This document shows positions 27,813 to 36,670 of a stretch of DNA of 64,000 nt, piece by piece. The position numbers were made by a program, and so were the translations under genes. The stretch is from the NCBI RefSeq assembly GCF_030410485.1, contig NZ_JAUHHC010000006.1, forward strand, positions 62,001 through 126,000. The letters are read 5' to 3'. Within the stretch, counting starts at the first letter, position 1; the number at the start of each line of letters is the position of its first letter. Below the pieces are notes generated by a model, which was not told the DNA's origin, did no database searches, and saw nothing but the letters and a program-made list of their open reading frames with translations. The stretch is from Roseateles violae (GTDB lineage: Bacteria; Pseudomonadota; Gammaproteobacteria; Burkholderiales; Burkholderiaceae_C).

Positions 27813-28894
27813 GGGGTCTTCGTCAGCGTCTCGTTGAACAGGCGGGCGAAATTGCCGCCCAGCAGCTTGGCGATGCGCGCCTCGCCGTGGCCGCGCGCGG
27901 CCAGCAGCTCGGCCAGGCGGGCGAACTGGCCGGGGCCGCAGAGATCGGGCAGGAAGAGCGAGACCTCGGCCGTCTCGCCCGGCGCGCCGATGCCAAGGCG
28001 CCGGCGCGTCTCGACCTCGGCCTCCAGATGGCGGCGGTAGGCGTCCCTGTCGTCGATCGCGCTGACGCAGCCGTCGGTGCCGATGCCGACATGGTCCTCG
28101 CCGCAGACATCGATCGCATGCTCCAGATGCGCGATCAGGTCGGCCGCCAGCGGCTGGCCCTGCAGGCGCAGATAGGGCATCCAGTAGATGCCGATCACGC
28201 CGCCGCCCTCGGCCAGCCGGCGCAGCTCGGCATCGCTCTTGTTGCGCGGATGGTCGGCCACCGCGCGGCAGCCGCTGTGCGTGATCGCCAGCGGCCGGCG
28301 CGCGAGGTCCAGCGCGGCCAGGCAGCTGCGCTCGCTGCTGTGGCTCAGGTCGACCAGCACGCCCTGCTGCTGCAAGGCCTCGACGACCTCGCGGCCGAAG
28401 GCGCTCAGGCCGCGATCGTCGGCCACCGTCGCGCCATCGCCGACCTGGTTGCGGCCGTTGTAGGTCAGCTGGATCACCCGCACGCCCAGATCGGCGAACA
28501 GGCGCACGCGCTCCAGCTGCGTGCCCAGCATCTCGGTGTTCTGGAAGCCATAGATCACGCCGATCTGGCGCGCCGCCCGGGCGGCGGCGATATCGGCGCC
28601 GACATGGACCTTGCGCAGCTGCTCGCCATGGCTGCGGATGAGAGCGTCCCAGCTGGCGATGTCGCGCACGGTGGTCTCGAAGGGATCGTCGCTGCCCGCC
28701 ACATGGCCCAGGGTGATGTTGACCGCCGTCAGGCCCGAGGCCAGCGCGTCGGCCAGCGAGCGCGCATCGACGCCGGCTGCGCTATTGCCATAGGCGAGCT
28801 TGGCGCGGTCGGCAGCGCCGGGCGCGAACTGCAGGTTCGGGTTGTCCAGCGTGCCGAGCGCGTTGATGACAAGGGGAAGGGGGGTGCTGCTCAT
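27809..28894 (-). CDS. membrane dipeptidase-like enzyme (peptidase family M19)
   Basis: A 361-residue M19 (renal dipeptidase-like) zinc enzyme without a signal peptide. Family segments include VNITLGHVAGSDDPFE, GVIYGFQNTEMLG, LTYNGRNQVGDG, VDLSHSSERSCLAALD, ITHSGCRAVADHPRNKSD and HVGIGTDGC. The usual N-terminal DGHxD is replaced by VINALGTLDNP, so one zinc position may be missing or altered. M19 enzymes split dipeptides, including those with D-residues or dehydro residues. It overlaps both neighbours by 4 nt. Confidence 0.88.
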   Translation of the reverse strand: MSSTPLPLVINALGTLDNPNLQFAPGAADRAKLAYGNSAAGVDARSLADALASGLTAVNITLGHVAGSDDPFETTVRDIASWDALIRSHGEQLRKVHVGADIAAARAARQIGVIYGFQNTEMLGTQLERVRLFADLGVRVIQLTYNGRNQVGDGATVADDRGLSAFGREVVEALQQQGVLVDLSHSSERSCLAALDLARRPLAITHSGCRAVADHPRNKSDAELRRLAEGGGVIGIYWMPYLRLQGQPLAADLIAHLEHAIDVCGEDHVGIGTDGCVSAIDDRDAYRRHLEAEVETRRRLGIGAPGETAEVSLFLPDLCGPGQFARLAELLAARGHGEARIAKLLGGNFARLFNETLTKTP

Positions 28895-30600
28895 GCGGGA
28901 ACGGCCTCGATGGGCTGGGAAGAAATGGGCGCGGCCGGTTCCAGCGCGCTCCAGCGCTGGCGCGCCAGCAGCAAGAGCAGCAGGCCGCCGGCCAGCGGGA
29001 CCAGGTCCAGCAGCAGCGGACCGCCGGCCAGCGCCTCGATCTGCTGGCGGCCGTGCATCAGCAGCAGGGCCAGCGCGGCCAGCGCCAGCGCGCGCCTCGC
29101 CAGCAGCGCGCCGGCGGCCAGCAGGAACAGCGCCGCGGCGACGAAGATGACGCTGAACAGCAGCTGGCCGATCTTCTGCCCGGCGCCCAGCTGTGCGCCG
29201 TAGTGGTGGAAGGGCAGCCAGGCCCAGCACAGCAGGCCCAGCACCAGCGCGAGCTGGCGCGCACGCCGGCCGGCCAGCGCTTCGCCGTCGCCGGCGAGCT
29301 GCCTGCCCATCATCGGCAGGAAGACGATGCTGCTCAGACCGAACAGCGCATCGACCAGCAACGTTTTGGGATAACCCCATTGCTCGACGGCAATGCCCTG
29401 CCAGACCGAGCTGTAGGCGATCGACAGATTGGTCAGCGCCATGAAGACGGCAAACTGCGTGGCCGCCACGGCCGGCCGGGTCACGTCCATGAACAGCGCC
29501 GCGCGCGCGCCGTAGATCAGGCCGTTGGCCAGGTGGTAGGCCAGGGTCGCGATCCAGAAGGCCTGGATCAGCCCGGCTGCGGCCTGCTTGCCGCTGCTCG
29601 GCATCAGCCAGCCATGCTGCTGCAGCGCCGAGGCCAGATAGAGCACCGGCAGGCTGATCAGCACGATGTAGACGGCCAGCGCGCGGCGGCGGTCGATGCG
29701 GTCCGACAGCAGGCCGCCGAGCACGCAGCTGATCGCCGTCAGCAGCGCCGAGGCGGTGCCCAGCCAGGCGACGTCCTGGTTGCTCAGGCCCAGGTCGACG
29801 GCCAGCATGGACTGCAGGGACAGCGACAGCGACATCGCCGCGATCGGCAGCAGGCCGAACAGCAGGCCGCCGAAGGCGCGGCGCGAGCCGAGGAAGGCGC
29901 CGAAGGCCTCGATGGCAAAGCGGCGGATCTCGCGGCCGGCGCTGGCGATGGCCGAGGCCCGCGGTTCGGCCGGCGCCTGCGCCGCGGTCGCTTCGTCCTC
30001 GCGCATCGGCAGGACCACCAGCCAGGTCACCAGCGCGATCGCCAGCGCGATGAACAGCGCCAGCGGCTGGAAGCCCAGCCAGGCGCTGAGGAACAGCGCG
30101 CCGCTGCCGCCGACCAGCATGCCCATATGCTGGCCGGCGAACATCAGGCCGCTGGCGAAGGCGCGCTCGTTCTCCTTCAGGCTGTTGCAGGCCAGGCCGT
30201 CGACGGCGACGTCCTGCATCGCGCCGAACAGGTTGTGCACCAGCAGCAGCGCACCGAACAGGCCCAGCTGCGCCGGCAGCTCCAGCAGCGGCAGCACGAG
30301 CAGGGTCAGCACCATCATGCTCTGGGTCAGCAGGATCCAGCCGCGGCGCCGGCCATGGCGGCCGATGCGGCCCAGGCCCAGCACGTCGATCAGCGGGCCG
30401 TAGGCCCATTTGAAGGCCCAGGGCAGCATGATCAGGCCCAGGGTCGCGCCGATCTCGGCCGGGCCGACGCCCAGGCGCCGCAGATGGGTGGCGACCATGC
30501 CGGTGGCAAAGCCCTGCGGGATGCCCTCGGTCAGATAGAGCAGGAAGAAGGCGGCCGCGCGACCGTGGCGCCCGACGAGCAGATTCGGTAGAAAGCCCAT
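28891..30600 (-). CDS. MFS transporter, AmpG-like
   Basis: A 569-residue permease with about 14 hydrophobic segments. The N-terminus LYLTEGIPQGFATGMVATHLRRLG and PWAFKWAYGPLID are shared with AmpG-type and related muropeptide permeases; LFGAMQDVAVDGLACNSL is the segment where AmpG members carry the D-VAVDG motif. It is the first gene of the four-gene operon and starts 79 nt from a divergent TetR gene. Its likely cargo is a dipeptide or peptide-like molecule cleaved by the enzymes encoded next; that is inference. Confidence 0.87.
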   Translation of the reverse strand: MGFLPNLLVGRHGRAAAFFLLYLTEGIPQGFATGMVATHLRRLGVGPAEIGATLGLIMLPWAFKWAYGPLIDVLGLGRIGRHGRRRGWILLTQSMMVLTLLVLPLLELPAQLGLFGALLLVHNLFGAMQDVAVDGLACNSLKENERAFASGLMFAGQHMGMLVGGSGALFLSAWLGFQPLALFIALAIALVTWLVVLPMREDEATAAQAPAEPRASAIASAGREIRRFAIEAFGAFLGSRRAFGGLLFGLLPIAAMSLSLSLQSMLAVDLGLSNQDVAWLGTASALLTAISCVLGGLLSDRIDRRRALAVYIVLISLPVLYLASALQQHGWLMPSSGKQAAAGLIQAFWIATLAYHLANGLIYGARAALFMDVTRPAVAATQFAVFMALTNLSIAYSSVWQGIAVEQWGYPKTLLVDALFGLSSIVFLPMMGRQLAGDGEALAGRRARQLALVLGLLCWAWLPFHHYGAQLGAGQKIGQLLFSVIFVAAALFLLAAGALLARRALALAALALLLMHGRQQIEALAGGPLLLDLVPLAGGLLLLLLARQRWSALEPAAPISSQPIEAVPA

Positions 30601-30650
30601 ATCAGTCTTGCTTCGGTCCTCGACGCCCCGGCTTCTCGGGATTCTGAAAT

Positions 30651-30668
30651 TAGAATAATATTCTAGAA
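30651..30668. promoter_or_regulatory. AT-rich palindromic operator
   Basis: TAGAAT-AAT-ATTCTA (30651-30665) is a perfect palindrome, overlapped by TTCTAGAA (30661-30668), in strikingly AT-rich DNA within a 70% GC window. It lies between the MFS operon start and the TetR start, the usual place for a TetR operator covering both promoters. Confidence 0.78.
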
Positions 30669-30678
30669 ATTCCCCATC

Positions 30679-31320
30679 ATGTCAAGCCAAGCCTCGCCCT
30701 CGGAGTCATCCCTCGCCCTGATCGCCGCCGCCTTTCCCGGGCCGCGCGGCGCGGCCAAGCGCGAGGTGCTGTCGCAGGCGCTGCTGTGCTTCAACGAGCT
30801 GGGCATCGAGGCCTGCACGATCGACGAGCTGCGCCGGCGCAGCGGGCAGAGCGTCGGCACCATCTACCACCACTTCAAGAACAAGGAAGGCGTCGTCGCG
30901 GCGCTGTTCTTCGTCGGCCTGGACGAGCAGAGCCGCGCGATCGCCGCGGCCGTGGAGGCGGCGGCCGACAGCACGCCGCGCATGGTGGCGGCCCTGATCG
31001 GGGCCTATCTGCAATGGGCGGAGGACACGCCGGAGATGGCGCGCTTCGTGCTGCTGGCGCGCGAGGCGGTGGCCAAGGGTCCCGGCGGCGCGCTGCTGGC
31101 CGAGAAGCTGCAGCAGCGCTACCGGCCGCTGGATGAGCGCCTGGAGGCGGCGATGGCCGGGGGCGAGGCGCTGCGCCTGCCGGTCGAGCTGATCCCGGCG
31201 CTGATCCTGGGCCCGGCCGAGTCCTACTGCCGCGCCTGGCTGGCCGGCCGGCGGCAGACCGCGCCGGGCCGCCATGCCAAGGCGCTGGCCGCGGCGGCCT
31301 GGCGTTCGATCGCGGCCTGA
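30679..31320 (+). CDS. TetR-family transcriptional regulator
   Basis: A 213-residue TetR regulator. The HTH region reads LSQALLCFNELGIEACTIDELRRRSGQSVGTIYHHFKNKEGVVAALF across two short spans (about 35-80). The C-terminal part LLAREAVAKGPGGALLAEKLQQRY is typical of the ligand domain. It is divergent from the MFS-dipeptidase-amidohydrolase-RidA operon, with a palindromic operator between. It probably represses that operon until the transported substrate or a product binds. Confidence 0.88.
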   Translation: MSSQASPSESSLALIAAAFPGPRGAAKREVLSQALLCFNELGIEACTIDELRRRSGQSVGTIYHHFKNKEGVVAALFFVGLDEQSRAIAAAVEAAADSTPRMVAALIGAYLQWAEDTPEMARFVLLAREAVAKGPGGALLAEKLQQRYRPLDERLEAAMAGGEALRLPVELIPALILGPAESYCRAWLAGRRQTAPGRHAKALAAAAWRSIAA

Positions 31321-31327
31321 TGCCGCC

Positions 31328-31380
31328 GCTGGCCGCCGGCAGGAGCGTGGCGGCCAGCGAGCAAGGACTCTCGTCCTTGC
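31328..31380. terminator. tandem hairpins in a convergent intergenic region
   Basis: GCTGGCCGCC (31328-31337) pairs perfectly with GGCGGCCAGC (31349-31358), and right after it GCAAGGAC-TCTC-GTCCTTGC (31361-31380) forms a perfect 8-bp tetraloop stem. The TetR gene ends on one side and the LRR-kinase gene on the other. No T run follows on either strand, so this is a possible bidirectional barrier rather than a classical terminator. Confidence 0.5.
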
Positions 31381-31383
31381 GGC

Positions 31384-32727
31384 TCAGCCGTGCGCCGCCA
31401 GGCTGTGCATGATCGCGTCGAACAGCGGGCGGCGGCCGGGGCGCTCGTCCAGGCAGGCATCGCGCAGCGCGGCCAGCGCCTCGATGACCGCGGCTTCGTG
31501 CGCGGTGGCCGGTGTACAGCGCTCGATCAGTTCCTCGAGCAGGCAGCCGAAGGCGCGCGCCTCGATACGCTGCACGGCGGCGGCCTGTGCCGCGGCCGCC
31601 GGATCGAAGAAGGAGGCGGCGCCGAAGTCGCCCAGCAGCGCGCGGCCCTGGCCGCAGTGCAGGATGTTGTGGCCGTAGAGATCGCCATGCATGATGCCGC
31701 GCCGGTGCAATTGCTGCACGGCCGAGGCGATGCCGCCGGCCAGACGCAGCAGGGCCGCCAGCTCGAAGCGCGTGCCCTCGGCATAGACGTCGCGGCTGCA
31801 GGAGGCCAGGCTGGGCGGCCCGGCCAGGCTGCGGAACTCGGGGCCGACCAGCGCCATCACCAGGCCCTGGGCCTGCGCCGGGTGGCCGCTCAGGCGCCCG
31901 CGCAGCGGAATCAGGTTGGCATGCGCGCCGGCATGGATGCTGGCCGCCAGCTCGCTGCCGGGCCAGCCATCGCTGGTGACCGCGCCCTTGAAGACCTTGA
32001 CCGCGACGGCCCCCTCGGTGCCATCGCTGCGCATGGCGCGATGGATGACGCCCGAGGCGCCCTCGCCGAGCCGCGCCTCGATGCGCAGCGCGCTCCAGGG
32101 CAGGTCGGCCAGCGTGCTCTGCGCCAGCGCCGCCTGCTCGCGCGCCTCGCTGCAGGGGTTGCCGCCAAAGGCCAGCCAGGACAGCCGCGGCAGTTCCAGC
32201 AGCCAGTCGGGCAATTGCTCGAGCCGGTTGGCCGAGATGCGCAGCAATTCCAGGCGATGGCAATCGGCCAGCTGCGGCGGCAGCTCGCGCAGCCGGTTGC
32301 CGGCCAGCGCCAGCTTCTGCAGGCGCACGCAGCGGCCGATCGCCGCCGGCAGCGTCTCGATCGCGTTGTCGGTCAGGATCAGCCAGCGCAGCCGCGGCGG
32401 CAGCGCCTCGGCCGGCAGCTCGGCGATCCGGTTTGACTTGAAGCCGACCATCTCCAGCTGCTCGCAGCGCCCCAGCACCGCCGGCAGCGCGCCGAAGCGG
32501 TTGCCGGAGCAGAACAGGATGCGCAGCTTGCGCAGGCGCGGCAGCTCCTCGGGCAGCGCATCGAGCGCGTTGCCGGACAGGTCGAGGATCTCCAGCGTGT
32601 CGGCCAGTTCGAGGATCTCGGGCGGGAACTCGCGCAGGCCGAGGCCGACCAGGTTCAGGCGCCGGCTGCCGGCCAGCGCGCCGCTGCGCAGCAGTTCAAG
32701 GGTATGGGGGCGAAGATCGTCGTGCAC
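31384..32727 (-). CDS. leucine-rich-repeat protein fused to a protein kinase domain
   Basis: A 447-residue cytoplasmic protein. Residues about 20-205 hold roughly seven LRR units of the pattern LxxLxLSxNxLxxLPxxL (for example LEILDLSGNALDALPEEL). Residues 213-447 form a kinase-like domain: glycine loop LGEGASGVIHRA, lysine in VAVKVFKG, catalytic loop HGDLYGHN in place of HRDxxxxN, and GDFGAAS for the metal-binding Asp. Essential Lys, Asp, Asn and DFG are present, so activity is plausible. No signal peptide or membrane segment. No toxin, phosphatase or regulator neighbour explains its target. Confidence 0.88.
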   Translation of the reverse strand: MHDDLRPHTLELLRSGALAGSRRLNLVGLGLREFPPEILELADTLEILDLSGNALDALPEELPRLRKLRILFCSGNRFGALPAVLGRCEQLEMVGFKSNRIAELPAEALPPRLRWLILTDNAIETLPAAIGRCVRLQKLALAGNRLRELPPQLADCHRLELLRISANRLEQLPDWLLELPRLSWLAFGGNPCSEAREQAALAQSTLADLPWSALRIEARLGEGASGVIHRAMRSDGTEGAVAVKVFKGAVTSDGWPGSELAASIHAGAHANLIPLRGRLSGHPAQAQGLVMALVGPEFRSLAGPPSLASCSRDVYAEGTRFELAALLRLAGGIASAVQQLHRRGIMHGDLYGHNILHCGQGRALLGDFGAASFFDPAAAAQAAAVQRIEARAFGCLLEELIERCTPATAHEAAVIEALAALRDACLDERPGRRPLFDAIMHSLAAHG

Positions 32728-32752
32728 GGCAGGCCTGGGGCGGCGGGGGCAG

Positions 32753-32782
32753 AAAAAAGCCCCGATGCATCGGCATCGGGGC
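32753..32782 (-). terminator. intrinsic terminator of the PEP-CTERM gene
   Basis: Read on the minus strand, GCCCCGATGC, loop CGAT, GCATCGGGGC make a perfect 10-bp stem followed by TTTTTT. It lies 29 nt after the stop of the metalloprotease gene. Confidence 0.93.
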
Positions 32783-32810
32783 GCAGCGTGGCGATTCGCC
32801 GGTAGCGATT

Positions 32811-35800
32811 TTAATGGAGCCTGAGGCGGCGGCCGCCCAGCAGCAAGAGGCCGCCCAGCAGCAGCAGGGCGCTGGCCGGCTCGGGCACCGGCTGGGCGTT
32901 GCTCAGCGCGACCAGGCTCAGCGTGTTGTCATCGAAGGCGAAGCGGTACTGGAAGCCCGGCGCGAAGTCGGGGAACAGCACCTGCGAGAACGCACCCTGC
33001 CGGCTGCCGCCAAGCTCGAACAGCGCAATCGTATCGCCGGCGTGCGGCAGATAGCCGTCCCAGAGTTCGAACTGCAGCGTACCGGCCAGTGCGGCGTCGC
33101 CGGCGACGACGAGCAGGTCGCGGCGCTCGGCGCCGACCTCCATCTGCAGCACGCCGCCCTGCAGCAGGTCCAGCGAGCCGATGTGCAGGGTGCCCGGCGA
33201 CAGGCCCGGGGCCAGCAGGCCGCCGGCGTTGACGGTCACCTTGCCGCCGACATTGCCGGTGCCGGCCAGCGCGGCGCCGGCATTGACGACGACATCGCCG
33301 CCGATGGAGCCGGTGACCGACAGCGTGCCGCCGTCCACCGTGGTCAGTGCGGTGTAGCTATTGGCGCCGGCCAGCGTCAAGGTGCCCGTGCCGACCTTGC
33401 TGAACTGCTTGAAGTAGCCGGCGATCGTGCCCGAGACCGTCGTGCTGGTGTTCAGTCGGCCGGTCGTGAACTCGACGCCGATGCCGCCGTCGATCTGGAA
33501 CAGACCCGAGCCCTCGATGGCACCGATCTCGAGGATGCCCGCGCCGCCGGGCCGGAACAGCGGCAGCATGCGCAGGCGCCCATTGCCCTCGGTCGCCAGC
33601 CGCAGACCCGGCGCCCGCAGTTCGGTCTCGAGCAGCAGCGCGCCGCCCTGGCCGCCGTTCTGCCCGGCCAATGCGGTGATCGAGGCATTGCCGACCCGCT
33701 CGTCGATCGCGCGGCCGGTGTTGCGGATCACCATCTCGGCGCCGCGCACGTTCGGGGCCGTGCCACCCAGGAGCGTGATGCTGGCATTGCCGACCCGCGC
33801 GGCGTCGGCGATCGTCAGCGGCTCGGCGCGGTTGGTGAGTGCATCGGAGCCGGCGATCGTCACGCGCGCGTCGCCGAGCGTGGCGTTGTGGCGCAGCAGC
33901 AGCCAGCCATTGACGTCTATCGTCGCGCTGCCGGCGCTGCTGTTGTCGTAGAAGGCGATCAGCGCGTTATTGCGCAGCGTCAGGCTGGCGCTGCCGGCGT
34001 TCGATGATGCCCAGAACTCGATCCGGTTCTGGCCGACGATGCCGCCGTCGAAGCGAGCGCTGCCGGCCGTGGAGCGGCCGCGGAAATCGAGCTGGAAGGG
34101 CATCGCGCCGGCCTCGCTGCGGAAGCTCGCGTTGCCGGCCGTCGAGTCGTCGTTGAACTGCGCCGTGATGTAGACGGCGCCGTTGGCGATCTCACCCTGG
34201 ATGCCGACGATGGTGGCGTCGCCGGCCGAGGCGTGGTCGTGGAAGGACAGGGCGCCGTTCGACGCCGCCCATTGCGCCAGCCGTATCGTCGCCCGCTCGG
34301 CGCTGCTGTCGTTGTAGAAGGCGGTGCGGCCGCCGAACTGGTTGCTGATCGTCGCGCTGCCGGCGACCGAGTTGTTGCGGAACACCGTCAAGGCCGGGTC
34401 GGCACCGCTGCCCAGGGCGAAGCCGGCTGAGGCGATGTTGACGATGTTCGCCCGGCCGGCGCTGGCGCGATCGAAGAAGGCGGTGCGGCCGGCGCCGGTG
34501 ATCATGCCCGATCGGTTGGTGAAGCTTGCCTGGCCGGCGTTCGAGTCGTCGATGAACTCGGTGACGCCGCCGACCGCGAAGCCATCGCCGCCGAGGTTCT
34601 CGATGACGGCATTGCCAGCGCTGGCGCGGTCGGCAAAGGTCGTGTAGCCGCCGGTGCCCTGGCTGGCCGAGAAGCTGTGATGGATGCCCTGGTTCGTGAT
34701 GCGCGCGCGGCCGGCGCTCGCATCGTCCTCGAAGCGGGTCTCGCCGCCGAAGCCGAACTGGACCGTGGGGATGCCCCGGTACGGTTCGCCCTGGCCGGCC
34801 CTGCCGGCCATATTGACGAAGCTGGCATCGGCGGCCGTGCTCCGGTCGCTGAAGACGACCCGGGCGCGGATGCCGCCATTGCCGGAGCCCCCACCGACCT
34901 CGAAGCCGGCGCTGACGGCGCTGGCGCTATCGCGGAAGGCAGCACCGGCCCCGGCCGTGCGGTCGAAGTAGAAGTCCGGCGTGTTCGGCTGGAACACGAC
35001 ACGCGTGTCGCCGCCGGCTAGCCGGAAGCTTGCATTGGACGCGCCGGCCGAATTCTCGAAGGCCATCTGCACGCCGGTGGCGAGGCGCAGTGCATGGCGC
35101 TGGGCCGACTCGTTGACGAGGCCGTCGCCGGTGAAGCTGGTGTCAGTGCCCGAGGCGAAGTTCAGCGTGTAGGCGGGTGCGTCGGCGGTGAAGCGGATGC
35201 GGCCCAGCGAATACAGCACCACGTCGACGTCGATCTCGCTGCCGCCGGCGCCTGCTGCGCCGAAGACGAGGCTGTCGCCGGGCAGGGGCGCGACGCCGCC
35301 GATCCAGTTGGCCGCATCGCCGAGGCGCTTGCCGGCGCCGGCCCAGCTGAGCTCGGAGGCGAAGACCGACAGCGTCCAGCCCATATCGCGCAGCATGCCG
35401 CGCTCGGTGGCGCTGGGCGTGCGACGCATCACGCCGGGGCCGATCGACGGCGCCATCAGCAGGCCCGAACCCTCGTTGAGGTGGGCAATGCTGGAGCCCT
35501 GATCCCAGGGGCTGGGCGCGTTCAGCTGCACCGGCATGCCACCGTTGCCGGCGATCGCATTGGCGCCGCTCCAGAAGACATTGCCGCTGGTCATCGCGGC
35601 CTTGCGGGCGCCGTCGGACATCGAGAGCAGATAGGCGCCGTTGGGGCCGGAGGTCAGGAACTGGTCGTAGGGCGTCGCATACATCGAGGGCAGCATGATG
35701 GGCGCGTAAGTGCCGTCGCCATAGAGGCCGTAATCGCCGTCCTGGCGGAAGGAACTGAAGAAGCCCAGGCCGTGGCCGATCTCGTGCGCCGCCACCGAGA

Positions 35801-36305
35801 TGAAGTCGACCTCCGAGGCGCCCGGTGTGCCGTCGCCGAAGTAGAAGTTCTGCGCCCGGTTGACGCGCATCGTGATTTCGTGGCGGGTCGACAGGTTGGC
35901 GCCGTTCAGATGATTGGCCAGCGCTTTCGGGTAGTTGGTGTCGTCGAACTTGCCGGCCGAGGAGAAATCGCTGTAGAAATAGTTCGGCTTGGCCGAGGCC
36001 AGCGTCGTGCTGCCGGCCGCGTAGTCGGCGAAGGAGGCCCGCACGGTGACCACCTCGTCGGCATAGGACGAGCGGATCAGCCGCCCCCAGACATCGGCGG
36101 CGCTGCTCAGGGCCTGGCGGCGCTGCGCGCCCAGGCTGGCATCGAGAAAGCCGCTGCCGTCGGCATCGTCGTAGATGAACTGGATCGTCAGCGCCGGCGC
36201 CGATGAGACCATTGCCAGGCAGCCGAAGGCCAGTGCAAGGGCGCGCGCGCGGCCGCCAGCCTGGCGGTGAAGCAGGGGCGGGCGGGACCTGAGCGTCTTC
36301 TTCAT
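32811..36305 (-). CDS. giant PEP-CTERM zinc metalloprotease with short internal repeats
   Basis: A 1164-residue secreted protein. After a signal peptide (ends near residue 38, SSAPA) comes a metzincin-like domain with the zinc motif HEIGHGLGF at about 174-182. Residues about 400-830 carry roughly 15 copies of a short motif of the form FxDxSxAGxAxIxN. Then come autotransporter-type repeats (GTGTLTLAGANSY, LSVTGSIGGDVVV, VGGKVTVNAGGLLAPG), probably a beta helix. The C-terminus is VPEPASALLLLGG plus RRLRLH, a PEP-CTERM exosortase sorting signal. No exosortase is in the window. It should be surface-anchored or released. Confidence 0.9.
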   Translation of the reverse strand: MKKTLRSRPPLLHRQAGGRARALALAFGCLAMVSSAPALTIQFIYDDADGSGFLDASLGAQRRQALSSAADVWGRLIRSSYADEVVTVRASFADYAAGSTTLASAKPNYFYSDFSSAGKFDDTNYPKALANHLNGANLSTRHEITMRVNRAQNFYFGDGTPGASEVDFISVAAHEIGHGLGFFSSFRQDGDYGLYGDGTYAPIMLPSMYATPYDQFLTSGPNGAYLLSMSDGARKAAMTSGNVFWSGANAIAGNGGMPVQLNAPSPWDQGSSIAHLNEGSGLLMAPSIGPGVMRRTPSATERGMLRDMGWTLSVFASELSWAGAGKRLGDAANWIGGVAPLPGDSLVFGAAGAGGSEIDVDVVLYSLGRIRFTADAPAYTLNFASGTDTSFTGDGLVNESAQRHALRLATGVQMAFENSAGASNASFRLAGGDTRVVFQPNTPDFYFDRTAGAGAAFRDSASAVSAGFEVGGGSGNGGIRARVVFSDRSTAADASFVNMAGRAGQGEPYRGIPTVQFGFGGETRFEDDASAGRARITNQGIHHSFSASQGTGGYTTFADRASAGNAVIENLGGDGFAVGGVTEFIDDSNAGQASFTNRSGMITGAGRTAFFDRASAGRANIVNIASAGFALGSGADPALTVFRNNSVAGSATISNQFGGRTAFYNDSSAERATIRLAQWAASNGALSFHDHASAGDATIVGIQGEIANGAVYITAQFNDDSTAGNASFRSEAGAMPFQLDFRGRSTAGSARFDGGIVGQNRIEFWASSNAGSASLTLRNNALIAFYDNSSAGSATIDVNGWLLLRHNATLGDARVTIAGSDALTNRAEPLTIADAARVGNASITLLGGTAPNVRGAEMVIRNTGRAIDERVGNASITALAGQNGGQGGALLLETELRAPGLRLATEGNGRLRMLPLFRPGGAGILEIGAIEGSGLFQIDGGIGVEFTTGRLNTSTTVSGTIAGYFKQFSKVGTGTLTLAGANSYTALTTVDGGTLSVTGSIGGDVVVNAGAALAGTGNVGGKVTVNAGGLLAPGLSPGTLHIGSLDLLQGGVLQMEVGAERRDLLVVAGDAALAGTLQFELWDGYLPHAGDTIALFELGGSRQGAFSQVLFPDFAPGFQYRFAFDDNTLSLVALSNAQPVPEPASALLLLGGLLLLGGRRLRLH

Positions 36306-36670
36306 GCGGACCTCCTGCGGCGGCGGCGATGTCGTCGGTCTACCCTAGTCAATGCAAGCAGCGCTTGCGAATTCAAACTGGGTGCTTGGCCGGGCTCAGG
36401 AGCAGAATTTGCCCGGCCGCCGGCGGTGGCGCCGAGAAGGCGGCACAATGTCGGCAGCGCCAGCGCCTCGTCTTCGCACGAGGTGCGCGGTTGGCCAGGT
36501 GGCTCATTCGGACCACGCAGTCTTGCCCGCTCTCGGGATTGCACCTGGCATGACGGCCCGCGCCCAGGCCCTCTGCCTGCGGTGCTGCGGCCCACCCATG
36601 CACCGGGCGGAACTCCGCCCGTCTGTCCGTTCCTTCATTTCTTTGCTTCGCAAACCGAAAGCCACCTGCC
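36306..36670. other. 365-nt divergent intergenic region
   Basis: No coding frame here looks real. It contains an inverted repeat GCAAGC-N3-GCTTGC at 36354-36368 close to the protease gene start (possible operator), a GGAGG-like site for that gene at 36307-36312 read on the minus strand, and a CT-rich stretch (about 36620-36660) before the isomerase start. I see no terminator. Confidence 0.5.
36354..36368. promoter_or_regulatory. inverted repeat upstream of the PEP-CTERM protease gene
   Basis: GCAAGC-AGC-GCTTGC, perfect 6-bp arms with 3-nt spacer, 49 nt before the protease start. LacI-family operators have similar arms but a 2-nt or no spacer, so the binding protein is unknown. Confidence 0.45.

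Noticed and set aside
28891-30600. Peptidoglycan-recycling role for the AmpG-like MFS gene
   Set aside because: The operon has a dipeptidase and amidohydrolase but no NagZ, AmpD or LdcA partner, so muropeptide recycling is unsupported.
32811-36305. Repeats as a CRISPR array or tandem DNA repeat
   Set aside because: The repetition is at protein level with variable spacing and codons; no identical DNA repeats with spacers exist.
36306-36670. Coding frames in the divergent gap before the isomerase gene
   Set aside because: Candidate frames overlap in several phases, have no domain and no ribosome site, so the gap is regulatory DNA.
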